From Saposhnikovia divaricata (taxonomy: Eukaryota > Streptophyta > Magnoliopsida > Apiales > Apiaceae), in NCBI GenBank assembly GCA_036435485.1, contig CM071597.1:147805647-147869646 (forward strand): a stretch of DNA of 64,000 bases. Direction: 5' to 3'. Positions 30,560-43,418 of this stretch are shown piece by piece. The notes beneath the pieces are model-generated. The model was not told where the DNA came from. It did no database searches and was given only the letters and a program-made list of their open reading frames with translations. The translations under genes and the position numbers were made by a program. Within the stretch, counting starts at the first letter, position 1. Each line of letters begins with the position of its first letter.

Positions 30560-32705
30560 GAGATTTAAGTCACCCACATTTAAAAACTATGGAGTAATAC
30601 ATAAAAACACTTAATACAATACAATAATTTTGTTTATTAAGTTTGCAAAAAAGTTAAATTATCTCATACCTCATAGAATTCGTGAAAATGTGATCGGTAT
30701 GCTTTAGTTTAGTATACCATTTGGTCAAACACTAAAAACTAATATGTTAAACATAAGTGGAAAATCCAAGGACACCCAAGTAAGTTTTGAAATAAAATCA
30801 AAAAAAAAAGTCAAACATATTGATAAACTGTTATTTAATTTAAATATACTCCGTTGTTAAATATAAATATATTGTTACATAATTGCATAAGTGATAGTAT
30901 AATGACACAACTTTTCCATACTACCTTAAATTTTGACACTTAAAATCTTAGATTTGTCTTAATTTTATCACTGGTGGGATAACATGGTGGAATAACATAT
31001 TAAATATAGAGAAGGAAAGAAAACATGCCAAAATCAATTCCAAAAATTATTGTTCAATGATCTTATGCCCACATATAGAAAAACAAAATTTTTACATGGA
31101 AAACAGTAACTAAAATTTTAAATATACAAAAAGAATATTACAAATTGATCATATATATATTCTTAAAATAAACATATGACACAAAATATTGTAAATCATT
31201 ACTGCAATGAAACACCTACAATCACATTCACCTCACACATGCATATACATACATTCATATTTACAAGATGACATATTATAAAAGGTGTAGGAACAATTAC
31301 CCTATATTCAAGATGTTAAACTTCAAGATCATGTTAAACAGATCACATAATGTCCAGATTACTCAAGGTGACATACACCATTGGTAAAGAGGAAAAAGCG
31401 GCTAGGAAATTATGGTTAGACCTGTACTTTTATGCGTCCCAAAGAGGAATAAATAAGTTATATTAGGTTGGGCTGGGCTCTTTGATAGGTAAATTATAAG
31501 AAAGGTTTTTTATGTTGTGACCCAAGCTAAGTGTATAATTTAAGCCCATAAAATTAAGTTTATTATAACCCACTCACTAGAATTTGTTTAAAAAAAACTA
31601 GGAGGAGATTAATATGATATGTATGCATATATTTAATCCTAATGTCTATGGGTTACATTTAGACGTTGCAAAATGGGTCTCGATCCGAAAACCCGAATCG
31701 AAATTCAAGGAACGGAATCCAATTTTATATCCAAATTAGAAAATTATATAATTATTCAAAAATCAATTTGATCCAATCCGAAAAATACGTGAACTGAAAA
31801 TTTAACCGAAAATAATCTAAAATACAAGACCCGATTGCGAATTGGAACCGATATAAACCCAACTATAAATTATCCAAACCAATTATGACTCCAAATATTA
31901 AATCCGATTTAGATCCGAGTTAGAAAAATGATGAATTAAGTAGTTGTTATAATTTTTACTGGTTATAACATATAACCTTTATACATTAATGCACATTTCA
32001 TTCAATATTTACTCGTTCATAAGCAAAATGCATATTTAAACCAATTTTATGTGTAATATATAATAATTATTGAATCATCCATTTTTAAAAAAGTACATAA
32101 TTTTATACTAGATATATTATATTCAATAATAAGGTATTTTTTTAAAGTCTCACAAATTAAAATAACTAATGAGTAATAATCAAAAAGGATTCGAACCAAT
32201 TTTGATCTAAACCGAATTTCATCACTCGGAATTATAATCGAATCGAATCAAATCAGATCAGATCTGATCCGATCCAATTTTTATTCAAATATATCATAAC
32301 CGAAAGTTGATCCGTATCCAAGATTGATCCAATTCATAACTGATCCAATTATCCCAATTATCAAGTCTAAATATATTGTATGTGTTAAGAATGTATATAA
32401 ACATATTGTCAAAGAGGTTTAACTATAAAATTGGTCCATGTTAAGCATAACTCGTGAATATATACCATTTTTCAATACATGATTGAATGGCACATAAATT
32501 TCACAAAATCAGAACACCTATTGTAACCAAAGTGATAAATTGGAAGAAAAACCTAAAACCTAGAGTGGAAATTTATTTAGATTGCTTAATTTAATATTTT
32601 ACTATTTAAACAAAATATAAAAGGTAGATCAAAGTGGGAATTCGAGTAAACGAAAAAAATAAAATTTAGAAGTAGTATTTTATAAACATATTTGAGTTGT
32701 GTTTT
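29186..32705. other. Gene-free AT-rich flank, copy A
   Basis: Matches 44913-48420 almost throughout. Contains an (AT)n microsatellite (about 30527-30556), a short local duplication (GCATGTTTTGTTCATCTTG twice, 29410-29450), and a GATCCGA/ACCGAA-rich degenerate stretch (31680-32345). I see no gene; small frames here are chance. Confidence 0.7.
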
Positions 32706-33267
32706 CACTAGTACAGAATATGCTTTTAGCATCGGTCAAAATTGGCTTTAGGCGTCGGTTATTGGGCGTAGTATATGAAGGCGATGCTATAGGTATAGAC
32801 CTATGGCGTCGGTTAATTGTGCAACGCATATAATATACTAACAGCGTCGTTTATATAAACAACCGACGCCTAAAAGTTGCTAATAGCATCGGTTACCTAA
32901 AGAACCGACGCATATAATCATACTATTGGCGTCGGTCAATTACATAACCGACACATAAAGACAGGTTATAGGTGTCAGGTTTTTAACAACCGATGCATAT
33001 TGTATAACTATTGGCGTCCGTCAGTGAAAAAACCGACGCATAAAAGCAGGTCATAAGTGTCAGATTTTGAAGAACCGACGCTTAAAGTCAATTTTTTTTT
33101 AAAAAAAATTTTAAATTACAATTTCAGTAATCTTGCCTCACACCAACAAATACCGGATTATACAATTATCCAATACCAACAAATATCAAATTTATTATCT
33201 AGAAAACTAGTCTCAACCTACAAAAGAGAATTCAAAAAAGAAATACTAGAAAATATTACAAAGAATT

Positions 33268-33400
33268 TCAAAATCCTTCAAACGAAGACAAGGAATTCTG
33301 AAGCTCTATGCGTCTCACTTCCAAATCCTTCAATGCATCTTTCATCTTCACTTCATGGTTCTTCTTTTCTTCCAGTGTACTCACTAGTCGATCAAGAAAT
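33268..33400 (-). other. Captured terminal exon, coiled-coil
   Basis: After an acceptor (TTTTAG|A) the minus-strand frame encodes FLDRLVSTLEEKKNHEVKMK, then DALKDLEVRRIELQNSLSS and a stop. Heptad-like spacing of L/V suggests a coiled coil. Gene not recognised. Confidence 0.4.
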
Positions 33401-33705
33401 CTAAAACCATAAAGCCAATTTAGTCAAAATCGTACAAGTTAACAGGAAGCATCATCAAGGCTTGCTTTAGTAGTTACAGAATCAAGAAGTTCAGATCCCA
33501 TATAAACATTGAAAAATGGTGGATTTTCACGAATGTTTAATCAGATTAGTTAACAAAGCTGTTGAAGTTTTCTGCAACCAGTGCAATATGACAAAATTTG
33601 GATGAACAAATGATTCATAATAACTCAAATTTAATGTATATCTTAAAAAACATGTTTAATACGTAACTAAAATGGTGAGATGGAGTAGTTATCAAACTTA
33701 CATCT

Positions 33706-34917
33706 TTATCTGTATGAGTTTCTAAATGCTTTGAGTTTAAACTCATTTTCTGCAATTTGATTCCTGATAAATTCTTCTATTTCCTTAGCACAGACAATAT
33801 CATTTTTTAATCTAGCATTCTCTTGAGCTAACGAATCTAGAGGACTGGTTCTAAGCAATAACATTTCATTTTCAGATTTCAGAGCCTCATTTTGTTTAGT
33901 TAACTTAGCAATTTCTTCGTGAGCAGCAGATAAACTAACTTGAATGTTAAACATCTCAACACTTAAATCTTCAATGGTATGCTTGTATTCAGTTTTAGAC
34001 ATATCAAGTAAGACTAGAGATGGTACCGGAGTTGAGGAACTAGAAGCTTCATCATCAGATTTAGCCATGAGGGCCAAGTATACAAACTCTTCTTCTTCCT
34101 CATCTTCAGAATCATCCCAGCATTTCCCTTCAGCCACATAGGCTTTACCTTGATTCATCTTAAACTGATTTCCAGATCCTTTTCCTTGATTCTGTTTTGG
34201 TCTTCTGCATTCAGTAGCAAAATGACCTAGTTCATTGCAGTTGAAGCACCTGAACTTCGACCTATCCACCATCCCTGTCTTTTATCCACCTCTCGTGGTA
34301 CCACCAGCAGCTTTTGAAAAACTCCCCTTGTTGAACTTAGATGTTTGACCCTGTGGCTTGTATGACTTCTCCCTACTGAACTTGATGTTCTTGAATCTCT
34401 TAGCCATATAAGCCATGGTTGGATTATCCATTCTTTCAATCTCTTTTATTGTATAGAAGTCTTCATCTTCAACGTCTTTGAGCTGCAGAACCACCTTCTC
34501 CTCGTCATCCGACACCTCTTCAATTTTCAATGATGGTACTTGTGTTGGTTATGAACTTTATGAGGATTCACTTGGACAAGCTACTTGTGGTTCATGAGCT
34601 ACAAAGGCTCCTGACATGTTTTCCAACTTTCCTTTGGTTCCAGTTTGAATAGCTCTCTTTTGAAAGAGTTCGAGTTCATATGATTTGAGCACACCATAAA
34701 GAGTTTCTAGAGAGACAGCTCTCAAGTTCCATCCCACTCTTATGGCTGTGACTTTGTGCTCAAGATGCTCAGGGAGAGTGAGTAGAAATTTGATGTTGAT
34801 CTCCTTTCTATCATAGAACTTCCCATGAATTTGTAACTCAGCTATTAGCTTACTGAGCCTTTCAAACATGTGTGTGAGTTCTTCGCTTGGTTTGGCCATG
34901 AAGGCTTCATATTGTGA
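33706..34917 (-). pseudogene. Copia gag fragment
   Basis: Minus-strand frame. It opens ISQYEAFMAKPSEELTHMF, continues through a UBN2-like gag (KFLLTLPEHLEHKVTAIR, LYGVLKSYELEL), a zinc knuckle CFNCNELGHFATEC (CX2CX4HX4C), an acidic patch, and a coiled-coil tail. Two TAA stops (about 34550-34560) and one TAA after GGTTRGG (about 34282) break it. No protease, integrase or RT follows, and no LTR is seen. Its left border (34917) abuts the RPA-like exon exactly where the second RPA copy instead meets the CACTA-5 terminus. Confidence 0.8.
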
Positions 34918-36180
34918 TATAAGGTAAACGTAGCTATACCAGCAGAATCTCCAGTAATCAAACATATCCTAAACCTTTTTAACAGAACCAAGCATGTATA
35001 TGGATGAGTATTCTTACATAATAATAATATAACTTACATTTGTATAACAGAGACATGTTTGATTACCTCTTTTCAGGGAATGGAATATTTCGTTTACAGT
35101 CCTCACATCTAAATTTTCCTTCAATCATATCAATTTCCGTTTGGCAACTGCTGCAAGCATCATTGTTCCAGTCTTTCATTTCTTTCACTGAACTAACAGT
35201 CACTTGGCACATAACTGGTTTCTAGATTTAGCTATAAAAGAATAAATTTCAACCAATTCATAATAGAGAGACACAAAAGACACACACATAATCATTCATA
35301 AGAGAACGCAAACAATACCAGAATGTAAGACTCATCCAGTGTTCGCAGTTGAGCAATGGTGAAGATACTTGCTCTTTCTGGTTCTCCAATAACAGGCTGA
35401 TCCAGATTGAATTCTGGTAGAATGGACCTAAGCATTGAACGAATTGATGATAGCTTCCATCAGTAAGAGTAAACCTGATGCAACGCTGGTCGACCTCCTT
35501 TTGATATATTCTGTTTCTAAGAATATCCTTATCTTTCAGCACACCAATAATATCTACGAAAAATGATCAAATTACCAAGTTGATATATGCTTCAAAGAAA
35601 CATAAAAGAATTCAAAATTATAACCATACTTATTCTACCATACCAATCAGATAATTATTGTCAGATTGCTTGCTCATATCGCGAATATCACCGATTTCAA
35701 AGAAATCAAACTCCATGTTACGTATCATCCTGTCCATCCTCTCGGAATCTTGAAATACCATAACTTTGGTATAATTGGATAGCCAAATTTGTTTGTCATG
35801 TCTTGTGCATCGAAGAGTTTCCTTACGATATGTTTTGATTGAGAATTTCCTTATAGAATATATCTTGCCTTCTTCAAACATTTTTTCAAACTTACCAATA
35901 TAGCTTGGCCATATGAAAGCATGCATTCTAACATGCTGTTATTATAGAGGTAAACAAATGAAATATCAGAGAATAAAACAACATGTTCAGTGGAAAATGT
36001 AAATTAGTCAAGGTTTTGTATAACCACCTTATCATCGAGCAAAAGCATGTTACGGCCTTTGAACTCTTTATCTCCTTTTGAACTGTAGCTATCCCAAATA
36101 CGAATGACCCTAACCTTAATTGTCCACTCATACTTACTGTCATTTAGTGAATCCAAGCTATCAAACTTGACATTGCTCAT
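34917..36180 (-). pseudogene. RPA70-like gene fragment, copy 1
   Basis: Five minus-strand exons. 36028-36180 starts MSNVKFDSLDSLNDSKYEWT, then IKVRVIRIWDSYS (OB-fold start). 35644-35927 has GKFEKMFEEGKIYSIRKFSI. 35319-35553 starts IIGVLKDKDIL. 35067-35221 holds a zinc ribbon, CSSCQTEI and FRCEDCKRNIPFPEKR (two CxxC pairs). 34917-34968 gives ICLITGDSAGIATFTLY. Phases join across GT..AG introns, and order and motifs fit RPA70-like single-stranded DNA-binding subunits (DUF223 plus Rep_fac-A_C). A frame change inside exon 3 is shared with copy 2, so the gene was already damaged before duplication. The 3' end is missing. Such RPA-like genes often travel with plant transposons. Confidence 0.75.
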
Positions 36181-37142
36181 AATGCTTAACTGCAAAACGA
36201 AGATGTAGAATATAAAAAACATAAAACAGATTAAAACTTGATAAGTTTTCGATGTAATTCACATAATGTATTCTTATATGATACTTATTATGTGATGATG
36301 TAAACCAGCGAAGTTTGTGTGTAATTAGGTCTAGGTTTATAGGTCATTTATATACGACCTTGGTATATTTAATGTGAGGCAAATACGCAGTAAGATGTGC
36401 CACAAATGTTAATCGTGCAATATCAATACAAATCTCTTAAATTAAACCTACATTTGTGGGATGGTTATTGATACGACCAATCTGAATTAAATATACACCA
36501 ATACAACGGTCTTGACTACCAAGTCTCACGAGTTTGTTGAATGGTTAATTCAAATCTAGTGTTCAAAATCACAATGTTCAGAGAAGAAAAACATATTCTG
36601 AAAACCAACATTTAGAACAAAGTTCTTAATTTTGAAATACTCAGAAGAATAAGTTTGTTTAGATAAAATCGTTTGGAAACAAACTCCTATAAAATAGGGT
36701 TTTGAAAGATAAGAAGATAAAAACGTTTAAAAACATTTTTGAGCCCATATATATAAATACGATATGTTTTTCAAATTAGAGCCTCACAGAAGTTTAAACC
36801 TATTCAAACTCCAAGAAACTCGGACTCCGAGTGATTCGGGACTCTGTCTCCCAGCTTGCGCGAAACATTTTTGAGCCCATATATATAAATACGATATGTT
36901 TTTCTAATTAGAGCCTCACAGAAGTGTAAACCTATTCGAACTCCAAGAAACTCGGACTCCGAGTGATTCGGGACTCTGTCTCCCAGCTTACGCGAGAGAA
37001 TACATCTTGTAATGACAGCTAGCTGAGATACCTATTTTGCTAAGAAATGATACAAGAAATAATCCTGCAAAACAATATTAGTCCAATACACATATCAGCT
37101 TGCTTACTATGTATGATCATCAAAATCATAAGAGTTTCATTA
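36181..37142. repeat. Upstream of RPA-like copy 1, with 133-bp tandem duplication
   Basis: Two copies (36730-36862 and 36863-36992) of a unit with GAGCCCATATATATAAATAC and CTCGGACTCCGAGTGATTCG (CTCGGACTCCGAG is a palindrome). The TATATATAAATA could serve as a TATA box for the minus or plus strand. No gene seen. Confidence 0.6.
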
Positions 37143-37346
37143 TGTATTAGAACTTTAGTGTTATTAAAATAGTTAAAAAGTCTAATACAAATTTAATGAT
37201 TTGAAATATGAAAACCTAAAATTTCAAAAGTGTGGAATACACTAAAACAAAATTTACACATTTTTCGAAAAATAATAGTTTATATATTTTTGAATACTAT
37301 TAAATTAAATCATTATTAAAATTTAATAAAATTAAGTCGTGACATA

Positions 37347-37566
37347 GGGGGTGCTTGGGGAGCTTATTTTCAAGAAAATTTGACTTATTTCAAGAAAGAA
37401 GCCAAGATTTCTTGTTTTTTTTTATAAAAAAACACTTTTTTTTACAACTTATGGAATCTCAAACTTACATTAAATACATCCATTAAAAAAATTATCAAAA
37501 TATGAATTTTTTACCCGAAAATAATAAGTCCATAAGGAGTTATTTTAAGTTTTTCCAAACAGCACC
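37347..37566. mobile_element. Candidate small TIR element (MITE), copy B
   Basis: Paralogue of 7968-8184, from GGGGGTGCTTGGGGAGCTTA to CCAAACAGCACC, flanked by ATA on both sides. Confidence 0.35.
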
Positions 37567-37689
37567 ATAATATTTTAGGAAAAATTAAGTAAATAGATAA
37601 ATGAATAAATGAAACTAAAACACTTTTATAAAATAATTGTAATTAAAATATTTAAGGTAACACTCTAATATCAAAAATAGACAAGAAAA

Positions 37690-39860
37690 GGAATCTCATC
37701 TTGGATTGGAAAAGGAATCTTTTCAGATCCTTGAATTACACGAGTGATAGAGACTCGGGCATTCTCTTTTGTTAAAGGTTTCCCATGAAGAATCTGACTC
37801 TTTGTATCAACAGAAGCATGTGCAACAATATTATTTGGGGAGTTAATTGCCAGTCCCCACTCTGTAACATTGTCACTTCCATACAAAAATTTACAACCAG
37901 CTCCTGATCATCCTCCAAATGAACCCCCTCAACAGCCTCTTCAATTTTTTCTACCACCTCAACAATCTTCTCAGTCCTTTCTCCACCCTCCACAACCTTC
38001 TCATTCTTTTCTTCCATATCAACCTTCCCATTCTCTTGATCCCCTTCAGGAAGATTATAATCACCTTCGAGGAGATTGAATCTCTTATTTGCACCAACCA
38101 ACTCCAACTCCTTGATACCCTTGGAACAACTTTCTTGCTGAGATCCAATATTTGGACTACCTTCAGAATCAATTTTCTTTTCACATAAAGCACTTTTCAG
38201 CTTTTCAATCTCAGCAGACCAAATGGAATCTCGCTCTCGGACTATCCTCTCTGATTCCTCTCTCATATACTTCTTAATGCCCTCCTAAATCCTCTCATCC
38301 ATTGACTTGCTGGTCTTCTTCTTCCATTGAAGATTAAAGTATGTAGACTGCTTGACATAAGTACTTTGTCCACGTACCCTTCCTCGGTTCTCAGGGTTAC
38401 CGAGAACCTTGGTCAAGACATCGTCTGTGCCTTCCACAGAAACTTCTCCATCCCTAACCCTCTTCTTCATTATCTCCTACAAAAGTGACATGAAAAATAT
38501 AAGTACGTTAACTAAAAAAATAGATATCACAGTGAAAGAACTCAAAAGAAAAAATAAATGAAAAACTTACAATCTCTTTTGTAATTTTTGCAACTTTTAC
38601 AGACTTATAATTCCAATTTTCATCCTGCCGCGCACAGAGCCACGTATCCGTTCGATCTATGTCAAATTCCTCAAGATCACCAAAAGCGAGAATCTATAAA
38701 ACAAAGTATTATTGTATTGTTTAAAATACAAGTCATTGTAAAATTAAACACAATTATCATGCATGTTTGAAAGGGATATATGTACGATTACTAACCATTT
38801 CATGTTCTAGGTTAGCATAACCTTTTCTTGACATGTTATGAGGATATTCGCTCAACTTCCTCCTCTTTGCGAGTTTTTCGTGGATCACCTTAAGGAACAA
38901 CGATCAAAATGTTAGTAACAAAGCTGTTCAACTATATATTTTTGTAATCTCAGAAATTCAAAAACAAATACAGTAAGAAAATTTACACCAAATTTTATTG
39001 ACAGACGGTCAACAACAAACATGTCCCAATGATCTTTCTCAATAAAGGTGTAGTCAGCAGGAGGAAACTGTAGCAAATCAGGCTGATCATAGTGTGGCAG
39101 GACGTATTTGGTTGACAAGCGGCTCTTGAACTCTCGCCATTTTTGCCCGCAGATTTCAAAACCATCTTCTTGGCGGTTGGTGGTACATCAAACGCCATCT
39201 ACATAGATAAGTATTTTAATTAGCATACATGTATTAACTAAATAGGTGGTCATGAAAAAAAGTTACTTCATAAGATGTAATTTGTTTTACCTCCACATAT
39301 TTCCAAATCTTGTTTTTCCTTTCAGTCGGAACAATTAGCCAGGAATCATAGCAGATTGTTGGGACTTTACTTCTCGCAAGAACACCAATGTAAGATTCCA
39401 TTTCTGTGCCTGCTTTACCGTAAGGCTGACCCTTTTCATTGAAACTCACCAACGGCTTAATTCCCAACATCTTACGCCTAATAATTTTGTGCATTGTTAC
39501 AGGTCCGCGCTTTAAAAGCTTCAGTCTAGTTGTTTCCTTTTACGTAGCCAGCGGTTGCTCCATTCGTTTTTTCTTCTTAGATAAAGTGGTTTTTAAGTTC
39601 TTAGAAATAGACTTCTTCACAGATACAGGGGATGATGAAATAGCCCGTGTCACCGGTCGATTAGGGGAAAACTGCACCACCTTATTCTTCAGGTCAGGGT
39701 ATGACTCCGCCAGCTTTTTCTTTATTTTCTTCACTGCAGGGCTAGACTGAACCATAATCTTCTTCACTGTAGGGGTAGACTGAACCGATGAGTTCTTTTT
39801 TATTGCCTTCATAATGATTGTCGTACTTGCTTTGGGAGCGGATTTTCTCTTCGGCTTCAT
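37690..39860 (-). pseudogene. Decayed transposase-like/DUF8039 gene, copy B (3'-deleted)
   Basis: Same gene as 9460-13462 but only the 5' half. Copy B keeps the start codon (MKPKRKSAPK at 39860) and the tryptophan in CYDSWLIVPTERKNKIWKYVE, both lost in copy A. It has its own damage: a TAA in LAT*KETT (about 39543), one T missing in a T-run that shifts AGKKWREF (about 39140), and a frame change in the DUF8039 part near 37873. The ERI*EGIKK stop (about 38287) is shared with copy A. The frame ends in deletion-junction sequence; the whole Ulp1 half is gone. Confidence 0.75.
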
Positions 39861-40069
39861 GATCAATCTGCAACACCACATGTTGAGTGAATTATTTATG
39901 TAAATGTAAACACACACACACATAACTTGACATAAATCTTCAATACCATATCCCCATGCCTAATTAACAAGGCAGAAAACAAATGACTAAAAACAATACA
40001 TTCAGTAAATCAATCCCAACAATACATTAAAACAAAATCTACTAAAATCCATAGAGATAAAGTAAAATC

Positions 40070-40188
40070 TACCAAAATTCAATTAAGCTAAACAAAATGA
40101 GAGAGAGAGGGAGGGAGGGAGAGAGAGAGAGAGAAAGGGGGGGAGAGAGGGATAGACACAGAGAGAGAGGGAGAGATAGAGAGAGAGA

Positions 40189-40245
<57 letters not shown>

Positions 40246-40430
40246 GGAGAGACAAAGAGAGAGAGAGGTAGAGATCGAGAGAGAGAGGGGGGGAGAGACA
40301 GAGAGAGAGAGGGAGAGACACAGAGAGAGAGGGAGAGAACATAGAGAGAGAGAAGCAAGAATTGTTCGATTTAAGAGCATGCATAACCATATATCATAGT
40401 ATCCATAAGCATATAACAGAAAGAGAGATG

Positions 40431-40462
<32 letters not shown>

Positions 40463-40700
40463 CGATCTAGGGAAGGATAGGGGGGATGAGTTGTGGAATA
40501 CCTGAGAGAGAGCGACGATCTACGGAGCTAGGGAGAAGCGAGAAACTGAGATTTCGCAAAGGGGGGAAGTGAGCTCTCGATTTTGGGGGGAGTGATTTAG
40601 GGGGAGTAATTTAGGTCAATTTGGGGGGAAATATTGGGGAAAAGATGGGGAATGAAATATTGGGGAAAAGAGGGGGAATGAAATTTGATGAGGGAGATAG
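40070..40700 (-). promoter_or_regulatory. CT-rich leader and C-run block, copy B
   Basis: Counterpart of 13660-14300 with a slightly different GA-repeat length. Low-complexity frames on both strands are artefacts. Confidence 0.5.
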
Positions 40701-40887
40701 TGTGATTCTGTAAGTATCATAACGTATAATATTAAGATATAATATTTATTATATTTAATTAGTAAATTTTAGAAATAAATATTTATGATTAATATTTTAT
40801 GTGGGCTGATATAAAATATTAATATAAAATATTAAAATATTCTAAACTATTAATATAAAATGTTAATATAAAATATTAAAAAAATAA

Positions 40888-42118
40888 CAGGTACAGTGAA
40901 TGTACGGTCAAAAGCAGGTTTGATCGTTAACCCCTAAAAAGGACTACGCCTCTCTTAACTGTATCCATATTCTCGAACTGGGATTTCGAAGCTCGGGCCG
41001 TACTGTCTCAAAAATCCATTGTCCGGTATGTTAATATAAAATATTAAAAAAATAACAGGTACCGTTGACCAGGTGAATGTACGGTCAAACGCAGGTTTGA
41101 CCGTTAACCCCTAAACAGGACTACGCCCCTCCTAACTGTATCCATATTTTCGAACAAGGGTTTCGAAGCCCGGGCCGTACGGTCTCAAAGATCCATTGTC
41201 CGGTATGTTAATATAAAATATTAAAAAAATAACAGGTACCGTTGACCTGGTGAATGTACGGTCAAACGCAGGTTTGACCGTTAACCCCTAAATAGGACTA
41301 CGCCCCTCTTAACTGTATCCATATTCTCAAACCGGGATTTCGAAGCCCGGGTCGTACGGTCTCAAAGATCCATTGTCCGGTATGTTAATATAAAAATATT
41401 AAAAAAATAACAGGTAACGTTGAGCCGGTGAATGTACGGTCAAACGCAGGTTTGACCGTTAACCCCTAAACAGGACTACGCCCCTCTTAACTGTATCCAC
41501 ATTCTCGAATCGTGATTTCAAAGCCCGGGCCGTACGGTCTCAAAGATCCATTGTCCGGTATGTTAATATAAAATATTAAAAAAATAACAGGTACCGTTGA
41601 CCAGGTGAGTGTACAGTCAAACGCAAGTTTTACGTTTAACCCTTAAACAGGACTACGCCCCTCTTAACTGTATCCATATTCTCGAACCGGGATTTCGAAG
41701 CCCGGGCCGTACGGTCTCAAAGATCCATTGTCCGGTATGTTAATATAAAATATTAAAAAAATAACGGGTACCGTTGACCAGGTGAATGTACGGTCAAACG
41801 CAGGTTTGACCGTTAACCCCTAAACAGGACTGCCCCCCTCTTAACTGTATCCATATTCTCGAACCGGGATTTCGAAGCCCGGGCCGTACGGTCTCAAAGA
41901 TCCATTGTCTGGTATATTAATATAAAATATTAAAAAAATAACAGGTACCGTTGACTAGGTGAATGTATGGTCAAACGCAGGTTTGACCGTTAACCCCTAA
42001 ACAGGACTACGCCCCTCTTAACTATATCCATATTCTCGAACCAGGATTTCGAAGCCCGGGCCGTACGGTCTCAAAGATCAATTTTCCGGTATGTTAATAT
42101 AAAATATTAAAAAAATAA
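40888..42118. repeat. 177-bp tandem array, seven units, copy B
   Basis: Same seven units in the same order as 14479-15718. The first unit is about nine bases shorter (GTTGACCAGG segment lost). The unusual fourth (GTTGAGCCGGTG) and fifth (CAGGTGAGTGTACAGTC, TTTAACCCTTAAACAGG) units match their copy A partners. Confidence 0.95.
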
Positions 42119-43418
42119 AAATTTGAAAATGTAAAAAAATAAAATAAATAATTATATTTAAATCGATTAGGAAAATGAGTTTAATTTTATATATGATCAA
42201 ACATTTATATTTTTAAAACTTATTAAAAATAATTTAGCTGGACAAAATAATGGAAAGCATTACAAACAATTAGGCTTGTTAAAGATAGTTACAGACATGC
42301 CTCTGTGACTAACAATCTCCCCCAAAATGTGAGTAAGACCCTTAGTCACAATTTCATGTCTAATAACAAGCCTAACATACATGAAGATATAACATTGACA
42401 AGTACAGGTATGAATCTGATTAAGAATTTGGATACAAGTGCAGAAAGATATAGATTATTTATTAGTGAATATTAGCCATGATCCCTTGACTTCATCCTTT
42501 GAGCTTTGGCTTCTAAATCATCATATCTCTTTGGTTCTTTTTGCATTATCATCCATTGCCACTATGAGGCCTTGCACAATCCTTTAGCTCTTAGTTCATT
42601 TGCCTTAGCTTCAAGAGTAGCTAACTCCTCTTTTTTTCTTAGCTTCTCTTCACTCTCCTTTCTCAGCTTCTCATGGTGGTCTCACTTCATTTTCATAAAT
42701 CTTGCAATTTATATATTCCAAATTCTCTCCACTTCATCTTCATACCTCAGTAGCCTCATGATTCTTTCTAGATCAAGTAATTTACCCCAGTTCTGACACA
42801 TTCCTTGCTTGAAAATTTTCTCTCTCCCATCCGTGTATTTAACCTCCAGACACTCATCAACTATAGCCACATGGTAGATTTTATGAACTTGTAGGAATGC
42901 CAATGAATCTCTGCCATAATCCTCATCAAGAGGTGGCAAGTCTAATCCTGGTATATTTGTGAGAGCCTGAGATGTAGATGCTTTCTTATTTTGAAAGTCT
43001 TATATTTAACCTATTTGTAAACATCGAGAATTCAACTCAATTTGAACAAGAATTTATAGTAAATAGTATAGATATAGTGTCACACGGATCTCAAACGATT
43101 AACTGTCAAAAGAAAGAAGACATAGACAATCTACAGTTTTGATGATATACTACATTAGGAGAAGTTCATTAATTTGATCAAGCGTTAGGGGTGTAATCAA
43201 GATAGTGGATTCTATTTATAGTGACAAGAGGTTTCTACATGCAGTGGCAGAATACAGATTAGAAAGGTTTGAATAATAGGTGAAACAATATCTGAAGAAC
43301 AGTCATTGGGGTTGGCAAAATCATTGTGCAAGTTACAGAAGTGCTAAATTCATTACCACAAGGATTTTATTATCAAATGCAATGGCTATGAGGAAAAACA
43401 AATATCATAAAGAAATGC
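42119..43418 (-). mobile_element. Copia-like retroelement tail, copy B
   Basis: Counterpart of 15719-17023, with the polypurine-like tract near 42318 and the frame at 42485-42970. Truncated at the deletion junction near 43420. Confidence 0.55.
42485..42970 (-). pseudogene. Retroelement-type protein tail, copy B
   Basis: Same protein tail as 16080-16570: PPLDEDYGRDSLAFLQVHKI to EVERIWNI and stop, then a coiled-coil tail ending MKSRDHG and stop, with in-frame breaks. Confidence 0.45.

Larger units (their letters stand above)
32706..37142 (-). mobile_element. CACTA-4, one recognised end, gene-carrying
   Basis: The terminus CACTAGTACAGAATATGC follows GTTTT; copy B lacks the element at the equivalent point (about 48420), where GTTTT runs straight into ATAAAATA. 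Its first 110 bp match the inverted complement of the last 130 bp of the window, and the subterminal zone (to about 33090) has GGCGTCGGTT / AACCGACGC motifs. So this is a CACTA-6 family end in reverse orientation. Cargo is on the minus strand. The other end was not found; 37143 is only where copy B homology begins. Confidence 0.6.

Noticed and set aside
31680..32345. Telomere-like or coding repeat
   Set aside because: The GATCCGA/ACCGAA composition is degenerate, has no fixed period I could measure and no open frame.
34917..36180. Helitron carrying the RPA-like gene
   Set aside because: RPA-like genes occur in plant Helitrons, but I found no TC start, no CTRR end with hairpin and no Rep-helicase here; a CACTA end is present instead.
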